Shown: piece after piece, positions 1-5,587 of the stretch
Position numbering within the stretch: position 1 is the stretch's first letter
Layout of the letters: each line of letters starts with the position of its first letter
NCBI GenBank assembly: GCA_024697705.1
Contig: JAILFF010000119.1
Location: 1-5,587, forward strand
Source: Ruminococcus sp.
GTDB lineage: Bacteria > Bacillota > Clostridia > Oscillospirales > Ruminococcaceae
Direction: 5' to 3'
Length of the DNA stretch: 5,587 bases
The notes under the pieces: model-generated
Database searches by the model: none
What the model saw: only the letters and a program-made list of their open reading frames with translations
What the model was told of the DNA's origin: nothing
Program-made: the position numbers and the translations under genes

Positions 1-1
1 C

Positions 2-1357
2 GGCTCGCCGTTCGCGGAGATAATCGAAAGCAAGGTCGCCGATGTGAAAGAATATCAGTATTTTTCGTCTATCCCCGACATGGCGCTGGCGCTCAAAGCG
101 GGAAAGATAGATGCATTTCTCACAGGCGATGTGGTCGCGGAAACGATGATAAATCAGGACGAAAAGCTTGCCGCCTTCCCCGTACCCTTCGGCGAACTGG
201 AAGTAGCCTTTGCTCTTCCGAAGGATTCCCCCGATACCGGCAATTGGCAAGCCGCCCTTGAAAAGCTCGGCGAGGAACGCATACAGGAGCTTTACGAGAT
301 TTGGACGGGTACGGACGACGGCAAAAAAGTCCTGCCCGAACAGGACTGGCCGGGCACGAACGGAACCGTCAGGGTCGCTTCAAGTGACAGCGTGCCGCCG
401 GTAAGCTATGTCGCGGACAACGGCAGGCTCGAAGGTCTGGAAATAGCTGTTCTGCTCGAAATGGCAAAAATACTTGATGTGCATCTTGATTTTTCGGGCA
501 TGGATCTGAGCTCGATACTTGCCTCGCTTGAAACGGGAAAATCCGATATTGCCAATTCCTGTCTTGTCGTTTCCGGAGAGCGTCAGAAGATACTTGATCT
601 TGTGCCTTACCACAAGGGGACGTATGTGCTTGTTGTCCGTGCAAAGGAAAAGGTCGTAACAGTACCCGAATTTACAAGCTTATCTGAGCTTAACGGAAAG
701 ACCTTCGGTATGCAGAACGGGTCTGCTTACGGGGAAATAATCGAAAGCAAGGTAAACGAAATCGGCGAATACTCATATTATTCTACCATACCGGATATGT
801 CGCTTGCGCTGAAATCCGGCAAGATAGACGCATTTCTTACCATTGATTCAATTGCAGATGTTATTACGGCGCAGGACAGCAGTATCACAATTTTTCCGGA
901 GCCTTTTGACGAAACATATATGGCTTTTACATTCCGCAAGAACGACCCGAGAAGCGCCGAATGGCAGGCGGCTCTGGAAAAAATAGGAGATCAGCGGGTG
1001 CAGGAGCTTTATGAAATATGGACAGGCACCGACGAAAGCAAAAAGGTTATCCAGGAGCAGGACTGGGCAGGCTCTAACGGAACGTTAAAAGTCGGCTCCT
1101 GCGATACCGTTGTGCCGCTGTCCTATGTTTCGGATGACGGAAAGCTTGTGGGGCTTGAAATAGCGCTTATGCTTGAAATAGCGCGGGAAATGGACGTTCA
1201 TCTTGAATTCACCGGAATGGAGTTCAGCGCCGTGCTTTCCGCGCTGCAATCGGGGAAGATAGACATAGCAACCCCCGTCGCCGTCACAGCGGAACGCAAA
1301 GAAATGCTCGATATGGTACCATACCGCAAAAGCCAATATCTGCTCGTTGTCCGTGCG
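2..1357 (+). repeat. In-frame tandem repeat of substrate-binding domain (period 717 bp, about 1.9 copies visible)
   Basis: The same 239-residue unit recurs in frame. GSPFAEIIESK at base 2 matches GSAYGEIIESK at base 719, and the NGTVRV start at 359 matches NGTLKV at 1076; both offsets are exactly 717 bases. The boundary motif YEIWTGTD followed by KKV and QDW is also repeated. The third copy aligns with the second through PYxKxxYxLVVRA, with one residue of gap, and then stops. The copies have diverged clearly in DNA and protein, so this is an old domain duplication and not a recent one or an assembly artefact. More copies may lie left of the window. Confidence 0.9.
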
Positions 1358-2086
1358 GTTGAACAGACTGTCGAACAGCCGACGTTTGCGGATAACCTGA
1401 AAGCAAGCTTCGAGCGCACGTTTATAACCGACTCGCGCTGGAAGATGATACTTCTCGGTCTGGGGCGCACGGTCATAATGGCGATATGCGCGGGAACGCT
1501 CGGAACACTTCTCGGCTTCGGGCTGGTGCTTCTGCGGCATAAAAACAATTTCATAATAAACAAGCTGATCGCGGCATATTCGAGCCTTATCACGGGAATT
1601 CCCGTGGTCGTTATACTCATGGTGATGTATTACATCGTGTTCGGAAAGCTCGACGCGCCCGCGCTGATAGTTGCGATAATCGGCTTTACGATAATCTTCG
1701 GAGCGAGGGCTTACGGGCTTATCCATAACGCGGTCATGGCGGTTGACGAGGGACAGCGCGAAGCGGCGCTGGCATTAGGTTACAGCGAAAAGGTCGCGTT
1801 CCGAAGAGTGATTCTTCCGCAGTCGAAGAGTATCTACTTCCCTACCCTGAAAACGCAGTTCGTTATGCTGGTGAAAGAAACAAGCGTCGCGGGCTACATA
1901 ACCGTTCTCGAAATGACCCGTGCCGTAGACCTTGTGAGAAGCCGCACGATGGAGGCTTTCTTCCCGCTGATTACGGCGGCGGTGATCTACTATATCCTCA
2001 CATGGCTGCTGACAAAGATAATCACTTCGGCGGAAAATGCGTTCGATAAAAAGCGCGAACAAAGAAAGATCAAGGGGGTGGACTGA
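2..2086 (+). CDS. Polar amino acid ABC transporter: tandem substrate-binding domains fused to permease (5' partial)
   Basis: This is the membrane and ligand-binding part of an amino acid importer, fused as in GlnP of Gram-positive bacteria. The frame is open to the left edge and lacks its start and any signal peptide; the GTG at 44 lies inside the domain and is not the real start. In order it holds the second lobe and end of one type-3 (SBP_bac_3) binding domain (2-358), a complete one (359-1075), the first lobe only of a third (1076-about 1357), and a permease domain (about 1439-2023). The full domain keeps the usual ligand residues: Arg in GER at 581-583 for the carboxylate and Asp at 845-847 for the amino group. 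The permease has about five hydrophobic segments and a clear EAA loop (1760-1822, EAALALGY...LPQ) that docks on the ATPase. The next gene is that ATPase. The family call is firm; the exact amino acid carried cannot be read. Confidence 0.93.
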   Translation, partial: GSPFAEIIESKVADVKEYQYFSSIPDMALALKAGKIDAFLTGDVVAETMINQDEKLAAFPVPFGELEVAFALPKDSPDTGNWQAALEKLGEERIQELYEIWTGTDDGKKVLPEQDWPGTNGTVRVASSDSVPPVSYVADNGRLEGLEIAVLLEMAKILDVHLDFSGMDLSSILASLETGKSDIANSCLVVSGERQKILDLVPYHKGTYVLVVRAKEKVVTVPEFTSLSELNGKTFGMQNGSAYGEIIESKVNEIGEYSYYSTIPDMSLALKSGKIDAFLTIDSIADVITAQDSSITIFPEPFDETYMAFTFRKNDPRSAEWQAALEKIGDQRVQELYEIWTGTDESKKVIQEQDWAGSNGTLKVGSCDTVVPLSYVSDDGKLVGLEIALMLEIAREMDVHLEFTGMEFSAVLSALQSGKIDIATPVAVTAERKEMLDMVPYRKSQYLLVVRAVEQTVEQPTFADNLKASFERTFITDSRWKMILLGLGRTVIMAICAGTLGTLLGFGLVLLRHKNNFIINKLIAAYSSLITGIPVVVILMVMYYIVFGKLDAPALIVAIIGFTIIFGARAYGLIHNAVMAVDEGQREAALALGYSEKVAFRRVILPQSKSIYFPTLKTQFVMLVKETSVAGYITVLEMTRAVDLVRSRTMEAFFPLITAAVIYYILTWLLTKIITSAENAFDKKREQRKIKGVD
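2072..2081 (+). promoter_or_regulatory. Ribosome binding site of the ATPase gene, inside the end of the permease gene
   Basis: AAGGGGGTGG lies 6 bases before the ATG at 2088 and overlaps the last codons of the transporter gene. It fixes the ATPase start at 2088. An upstream in-frame ATG at 2037 has no comparable site and would add 17 residues that do not belong to the ATPase fold. Stop and start are one base apart (TGAAATG), which suggests translational coupling of the two subunits. Confidence 0.85.
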
Positions 2087-2087
2087 A

Positions 2088-3179
2088 ATGAGCCTGATAG
2101 AGATAAAGGGACTGCGCAAGGAATACGCCGACGTTGTGCCGCTCAAGGACGTAAATGTGAACATCGAGGCGGGCGAGGTCATCAGCATAATCGGACCGTC
2201 GGGCACGGGCAAATCGACTTTTATGCGCTGTATCAACAGGCTTGAAACGCCCACAGCGGGGTCGGTTATCGTGGACGGCGTTGACGTCTGCGACCCGAAG
2301 ACTGACCTGTCCGCCGTCCGCAGAAAAATGGGAATGGTGTTCCAGTCATTCAACCTTTTCCCGCACAAGACGATTGCCGAAAACATAATGATGCCTCAGC
2401 AGGATATTCTTCACATTCCCGCAATTGAAGCGTACAACGAGGCAATGAAGCAGCTCGAAAAGGTCGGGCTTGACGGAAAGGCGCGAAAATATCCGAACGA
2501 GCTTTCGGGCGGTCAGAAACAGCGTGCGGCTATCGCCCGTGCGCTTGCGATGAAGCCTAAGATCATGCTTTTCGACGAGCCCACCAGCGCACTTGATCCC
2601 ACAATGGTCTCGGAGGTGCTTTCGGTAATCAAAAGCCTTGCGGGAAGCGGGCTGACCATGCTTATAGTTACCCACGAAATGCGGCTTGCGAGGGACGTTT
2701 CAACGAGAGTGTTCTACATGGATGACGGCGGGATTTATGAGGACGGCACGCCCGAACAGATATTCGGCTCACCGCAGCGTGAGGCGACAAGGCGGTTCGT
2801 CTTCCGTATACGCAGCTACGAATACACGCTGACATCGGCGGAACACGACATTATCGGGCTGCTTGGCGGGCTTGACGATTTCTGCGGCAGACAATTTATG
2901 AGCAAAAAAGCCGCGAAGAATTGTCTTCTCGCGGCTGAAGAAATGTGCAATGCGTATATCCTGCCCGCGCTCGGCAAGTCGGAAAACCGCTCGGTGACTG
3001 TGCGTGTGAACGTCGGAGAGGAAAGCGGCGAGCAGACTATCGAAGCGGAATGCAGCGGTAACGCGGGCGAGATCTTCGCGAAAACGGACAATGATATTTC
3101 CGCGGCGATATTCCGAAAGGTTGCTCAAAGGCTGCCGGGCGAAAGCGAGCATATCGTAAGATTTAAGATAATTAGTTGA
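2088..3179 (+). CDS. Amino acid ABC transporter ATP-binding protein (GlnQ-type) with GHKL-like C-terminal extension
   Basis: This 363-residue protein is the cytoplasmic ATPase that powers the importer encoded just upstream. All nucleotide-binding motifs are intact: Walker A GPSGTGKST (36-44), Q-loop Gln86, signature LSGGQ (139-143), Walker B IMLFDEP (159-165), D-loop SALD (167-170) and H-loop His196. GlnQ proteins normally end near residue 240; this one runs on from about 237 to 363. The extra part has helices with AAEEMCNAY (282-290), like the Glu-x3-Asn N-box of RsbW-type anti-sigma kinases, then beta strands and a helix IFRKVAQRL. The expected DxGxG and GLGL motifs are absent, so if it is a GHKL domain it is degenerate and may not bind ATP. 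The transporter role is near certain; the tail's role is unknown and may be regulatory or structural. Confidence 0.95.
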   Translation: MSLIEIKGLRKEYADVVPLKDVNVNIEAGEVISIIGPSGTGKSTFMRCINRLETPTAGSVIVDGVDVCDPKTDLSAVRRKMGMVFQSFNLFPHKTIAENIMMPQQDILHIPAIEAYNEAMKQLEKVGLDGKARKYPNELSGGQKQRAAIARALAMKPKIMLFDEPTSALDPTMVSEVLSVIKSLAGSGLTMLIVTHEMRLARDVSTRVFYMDDGGIYEDGTPEQIFGSPQREATRRFVFRIRSYEYTLTSAEHDIIGLLGGLDDFCGRQFMSKKAAKNCLLAAEEMCNAYILPALGKSENRSVTVRVNVGEESGEQTIEAECSGNAGEIFAKTDNDISAAIFRKVAQRLPGESEHIVRFKIIS

Positions 3180-3223
3180 CCATTCTTAGCAACGAAGCCA
3201 TGTGTTTACCCGTAGAAATTGTG

Positions 3224-3229
3224 TATAAT
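3224..3229 (+). promoter_or_regulatory. Possible -10 box (TATAAT)
   Basis: A perfect TATAAT sits in the gap after the ATPase gene, 134 bases before the metallopeptidase start. No good -35 box lies at 16-18 bases upstream; TTTACC at 3205-3210 is only 13 bases away. If used, transcription would begin near 3236, at the foot of the stem-loop that follows. It could serve the metallopeptidase gene, but this AT-rich gap makes a chance match quite possible. Confidence 0.3.
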
Positions 3230-3236
3230 TAAACAA

Positions 3237-3270
3237 AGGCGGTCACTTCACTTTGACCGCCTCATTTATT
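3237..3270 (+). terminator. Stem-loop, probable terminator of the ABC transporter operon
   Basis: A perfect 9-bp stem AGGCGGTCA (3237-3245) / TGACCGCCT (3254-3262) encloses an 8-base loop, 57 bases after the ATPase stop. On the + strand the trailing CATTTATT is only moderately T-rich. On the - strand the stem is followed by TTTGTTTAATT, so it could also act in that direction. The GC-rich stem in AT-rich surroundings supports a terminator, but the T-tract is weak. Confidence 0.6.
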
Positions 3271-3282
3271 AACAATGATTTA

Positions 3283-3337
3283 TGGCAGAATAAAGTGTCA
3301 TTATCTCACAGTAACAGCACTTTTCCGTTCTCTGCCA
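3283..3337 (+). other. Nested inverted repeat in the leader of the metallopeptidase gene
   Basis: An outer 7-bp arm TGGCAGA (3283-3289) pairs with TCTGCCA (3331-3337), and inside it AAAGTG (3292-3297) pairs with CACTTT (3318-3323) around a 20-base loop. The structure ends 12 bases before the ribosome binding site at 3350. It has no T-tract after it, so it is not a simple terminator. A folded leader or a protein-binding site are both possible; it matches no riboswitch class I recognise. Confidence 0.4.
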
Positions 3338-3349
3338 AACAAATAGTAT

Positions 3350-3354
3350 AGGAG
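3350..3354 (+). promoter_or_regulatory. Ribosome binding site of the metallopeptidase-like gene
   Basis: AGGAG lies 8 bases before the ATG at 3363. It favours that start over the second in-frame ATG at 3369, which would leave a spacing of 14 bases. Confidence 0.8.
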
Positions 3355-3362
3355 ATGATATT

Positions 3363-4235
3363 ATGTCAATGAAGGATATTATCCGTAAATCTGATTTTGA
3401 CACGGAAGAACAGGCAATTTTCGCAGAATATACCCGAAACCGCTTTGAGAATACCCGTGAATCAAACACTTCGGATTCGGGATTTCTTGAGATATGGGAT
3501 AAAATAGTGAGCTATTCCGAAATTTTTGGTGCGGCTGCGGCGATCAATCAAAAAATTTGCCCGAAGCGCCCAATTACTTTCAATTCTCCCGATACACTCG
3601 ATATCAGGATATACGATTCATTTGCGGGAAAAATACCTGTTATATCTGTGGAAAACACTGCCGATTTTGAAGAGCTCGTAACAAATATTGTTCATAAGGG
3701 TATTCGTCCCGACGGAATTGAAAAAACAGGAGCTTCATTTGTATCGGGAAAAACGACACGTTTTATCATTATTTCCGCGAAGCCTTACAGCAATGTTCCC
3801 GCAGCAGAGCTTGGGCTGAACGATGAAGATGACTGGCGTGATAAATCTGTTCTGCTGCGGCTGGCTCACGAATGTACCCATTATTTCACCAAACAGACCT
3901 ACGGCATTTCAAACAATATCCTGCACGACGAGTTAATGGCTGATTTTATCGGGATATATGAGACATTCGGTTTCTATAAGGCTGAATGGTTCCTTCGTTT
4001 TATGGGTATCATCGAAGGATGCGGCAGCAGGTTCTTGGTCTATACAAATGGTCTGCCCGAGAAGGTGCGCAAAGCGGTCTCGGAGCTTGCGGTGCAGTCT
4101 GCGGAAAACCTGGAGAAATGGTCAAATACAGACAGTTTCAAAGCAATGTCAACAGCCGAAAGAATCAAACGAATGTGTATATCGGGATTAGATACGGAAA
4201 ACCTTTTGCTTGATTCGCAGATAAATAATTTATAA
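3363..4235 (+). CDS. HExxH zinc-metallopeptidase-like protein, function unknown
   Basis: This 290-residue protein has no signal peptide or membrane segment and is probably cytoplasmic. It carries HECTH at 169-173, the two-His and catalytic-Glu pattern of zincin metallopeptidases, inside LLRLAHECTHYFTK. Seventeen residues after it comes HDELMADFIG, where Glu190 (in ExxAD) is the likely third zinc ligand, as in gluzincin-type peptidases. A strand-rich segment with FIIISAKPYSNVPA (134-147) precedes the active site and may form the fold's edge strand. The C-terminal 80 residues are mostly helical. I do not recognise a named family, and substrate and pathway are unknown. It stands alone: the ABC operon ends before it and the next gene converges on it. 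Sampled stretches are about 33-47% GC against about 52% in the ATPase gene, which may hint at separate ancestry. It could also be a non-proteolytic zincin-fold protein. Confidence 0.85.
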   Translation: MSMKDIIRKSDFDTEEQAIFAEYTRNRFENTRESNTSDSGFLEIWDKIVSYSEIFGAAAAINQKICPKRPITFNSPDTLDIRIYDSFAGKIPVISVENTADFEELVTNIVHKGIRPDGIEKTGASFVSGKTTRFIIISAKPYSNVPAAELGLNDEDDWRDKSVLLRLAHECTHYFTKQTYGISNNILHDELMADFIGIYETFGFYKAEWFLRFMGIIEGCGSRFLVYTNGLPEKVRKAVSELAVQSAENLEKWSNTDSFKAMSTAERIKRMCISGLDTENLLLDSQINNL

Positions 4236-4260
4236 AGAAAAACTGACAGAACATCTCAGT
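4234..4260 (-). terminator. Weak intrinsic terminator for the nucleotidase gene
   Basis: Read on the - strand, ACTGA (4260-4256) and TCAGT (4246-4242) form a 5-bp stem with a 9-base loop, followed by TTTTTCTTT ending at 4234. It lies about 70 bases after the nucleotidase stop and overlaps the stop codon region of the convergent metallopeptidase gene. The stem is short, but the T-run is good and on the right side for the - strand only. The remaining convergent gap to 4332 shows no convincing + strand terminator. Confidence 0.45.
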
Positions 4261-4332
4261 CCGCTGCGCCAAAAAGCCTTAATCGTCATAGCCCGCAAGG
4301 TTATAGACAGTCATATCGAAGCCAAATCAAGA

Positions 4333-5587
4333 TCATTGTTTCCTCTTTGTTACGATGATCGCGGCGAGAGAAAAGATCATTGCCGAAGATACCGCCGCGC
4401 CCGTCGCGGGATTCTCGCCGCCGCTTGCAGGAACCGCCGCCGTAGGAGCCGCGTTTGCCGCCGAAGCCGACGAAGTATCCGCGACGCTTTGTGCTGCGTT
4501 TCCGGAGGTCGGTGTTACATTTTTAGTTATGGCAGCTCTGCCGGGAATCACGACCGAGACCGAACCCGAAGATTCGACCGCAGCCAACGGCTGTAACGGC
4601 TGAGGTTCGGGAACGGGCTTTTCCTCCTGCTCTTTTTCATCTTCATTTGCAGTTCCGTCGGACACCTTTATCCTGCCGTTTCCGTAGGGGTCGCTGTATT
4701 CTTCGGGGATAATTCCGCCCAAATCGTTTTCGATGTAGTCGGCAAGCGCGTCAGCGTGAAGCACTCCCTCGTCAATGAACAGATCGCTTTTCCCGCTGAT
4801 TATATAACCGTCGCCGCCGTTTTTTATCAGGTAACTGCTCGAAGCGAGAGTGTATAGCCTTTCCTTGTCGAGCGGTTCGCAGTTTATCAGTACGTTATTG
4901 ACTCTGTATCCGCCCGTCACGCCTGTAAATTCGCCGAACTCGTTCACGGCGGCGGTGCTTTCAATGCTTTTGTCTATCGTATATTCTATGCCCGACACGT
5001 TCGGAAAACCGCCGTTTTCTTTGGGATAACTGCTGACGTTATTTTCAAGGTAATCGAGTATTTGCTGACCTGTCACCTTTGAAACGCATATCGAATTACC
5101 GAAAGGAAGGGTATTCATGAGGTCTAAATAGCGAATATCCCCTGCCTGAATTGTCTTTCTTATGCCGCCGCCGTTCAGGATAGCGATCTCGGCATTATAA
5201 TAAGCTCTCGCCGCATCTGCACACAGATCGCCAAGATTTGTCTCGCCGTTCCTTACGCTACGAACGCCTGTTTCGGGGTCGCAGTCGTAAAGCGTGAATG
5301 CCGTTTCGCCTATCTTCCGGTTCTGCTTTTCAATCTCGGCATTCAGTTCGTTTATCTTTACGTTTGTTTCGGAATCAACATATCTGTCAGCGCCGCCCCT
5401 GTCCGCAATGACGGTATAGCTGTCGGCGGGGATAGTCTCGTCCGGAGCGGGGACTTCGCTTATCAGCTCGGTGGTCAGCCCTTCGTCGGTTATGGTCATC
5501 TTGCCGATATTCGCGAGCTTGGTGCCTGTCTGAGTTACGGTAACATCTGCGCCGTCTTTGTTCTGCACGGTGAGCGAAGGCGTTGTA
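4333..5587 (-). CDS. Cell-wall-anchored 5'-nucleotidase / 2',3'-cyclic nucleotide phosphodiesterase, UshA-type (5' partial)
   Basis: The visible 417 residues are the C-terminal part of a secreted enzyme that removes phosphate from extracellular nucleotides. The frame is open through the right edge, so the signal peptide and nearly all of the N-terminal metallophosphatase domain with its metal ligands are outside. GTG at 5568 is internal. The first ~60 residues match the last strands of the metallophosphatase domain. The 5'-nucleotidase C-terminal domain follows (about 5316-4669) with its hallmarks: ETNLGDLCADA, NGGGIR, LPFGN, FPNVSG and the substrate-stacking NGGDGY. Next come an acidic Pro/Glu linker (EDEKEQEEKPVPEPQP), an Ala/Ser/Thr-rich stalk, and a sorting signal with NPATG at 4413-4399. 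It is convergent with the metallopeptidase gene. Family and surface location are well supported; whether nucleotides or cyclic nucleotides are preferred cannot be told. Confidence 0.93.
   Translation of the reverse strand, partial: TTPSLTVQNKDGADVTVTQTGTKLANIGKMTITDEGLTTELISEVPAPDETIPADSYTVIADRGGADRYVDSETNVKINELNAEIEKQNRKIGETAFTLYDCDPETGVRSVRNGETNLGDLCADAARAYYNAEIAILNGGGIRKTIQAGDIRYLDLMNTLPFGNSICVSKVTGQQILDYLENNVSSYPKENGGFPNVSGIEYTIDKSIESTAAVNEFGEFTGVTGGYRVNNVLINCEPLDKERLYTLASSSYLIKNGGDGYIISGKSDLFIDEGVLHADALADYIENDLGGIIPEEYSDPYGNGRIKVSDGTANEDEKEQEEKPVPEPQPLQPLAAVESSGSVSVVIPGRAAITKNVTPTSGNAAQSVADTSSASAANAAPTAAVPASGGENPATGAAVSSAMIFSLAAIIVTKRKQ
4336..4413 (-). other. Sortase cell-wall sorting signal (NPATG type)
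   Basis: The last 26 residues of the nucleotidase have the tripartite layout of a sortase substrate: the pentapeptide NPATG, a hydrophobic stretch AAVSSAMIFSLAAIIV, and a basic tail TKRKQ. The motif differs from canonical LPxTG by Asn in place of Leu; NPxTG variants are common among Clostridia. A sortase would cut between Thr and Gly and join the enzyme to peptidoglycan. No sortase gene lies in the window. Confidence 0.85.

Noticed and set aside
2..1357. The 717-base repeats as a recent duplication or assembly artefact
   Set aside because: The copies differ at many positions in both DNA and protein while keeping the fold's key residues, which indicates old, selected divergence.
2037..2087. 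Earlier ATG start for the ATPase at 2037
   Set aside because: It would overlap the permease gene and add 17 charged residues before the normal ABC start; the strong AAGGGGGTGG site is spaced for the ATG at 2088.
1085..2386. Long open frames on the - strand opposite the transporter and ATPase genes (about 213 and 203 codons)
   Set aside because: They lie wholly opposite well-supported genes, have no recognisable domains, and their Arg/His/Ser-rich, low-complexity composition is typical of antisense shadow frames.
3180..3362. A riboswitch or T-box in the gap before the metallopeptidase
   Set aside because: No conserved T-box sequence or known aptamer core is visible; only simple stems are present.
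4331..4380. GATCAT / ATGATC / GATCAT inverted and direct repeats at the end of the nucleotidase gene as a terminator or operator
   Set aside because: Six-base arms with an 18-base loop, mostly inside the coding sequence for the hydrophobic tail and basic end, and with no T-run after them; best seen as chance.
4336..4603. Two small + strand open frames opposite the nucleotidase C-terminus
   Set aside because: Their Arg- or Ala-rich products are the complement of the Ala/Ser/Thr-rich stalk, with no ribosome binding site of note.

Overview
The window looks like chromosomal DNA of an anaerobic gut-type Firmicute, probably a Clostridia relative (Oscillospirales/Ruminococcus-like). This is an inference from three things. 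The first gene fuses amino-acid-binding domains to a permease, the last gene ends in an NPATG-type sortase signal, and the genes carry strong AGGAG/GGGGG-type ribosome binding sites at roughly 50% GC. No RNA genes, CRISPR arrays, insertion sequences or phage genes were seen.

Bases 2-3179 (+ strand) are the end of a polar amino acid ABC importer operon. The first gene is cut by the left edge. It encodes tandem type-3 substrate-binding domains repeated with a 717-bp period, followed by a GlnP/HisM-type permease domain. The second gene starts one base after the first stops. It is the matching GlnQ-type ATPase and carries an unusual C-terminal extension of about 127 residues that resembles a degenerate RsbW-like (GHKL) ATPase domain. 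Together the two genes could form a complete importer: binding domains and pore in one polypeptide, ATPase in the other.

Bases 3180-3362 are a non-coding gap. It holds a perfect 9-bp stem-loop (possible terminator), a TATAAT box just upstream of that stem-loop, and a nested inverted repeat close to the next ribosome binding site.

Bases 3363-4235 (+) encode a stand-alone, probably cytoplasmic HExxH zinc-metallopeptidase-like protein of unknown function. Its DNA appears more AT-rich than that of its neighbours.

Bases 4333-5587 (- strand, cut by the right edge) encode the C-terminal part of a secreted 5'-nucleotidase/cyclic nucleotide phosphodiesterase of the UshA type. It has an acidic Pro/Glu linker, an Ala/Ser/Thr-rich stalk and an NPATG cell-wall sorting signal. 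It converges on the metallopeptidase gene, with a weak minus-strand terminator in the gap.

The best candidates for something undescribed are the half substrate-binding domain joined directly to the permease, the GHKL-like tail on its partner ATPase, and the orphan HECTH protein with its structured leader. I saw no evidence for a wholly new multigene system.
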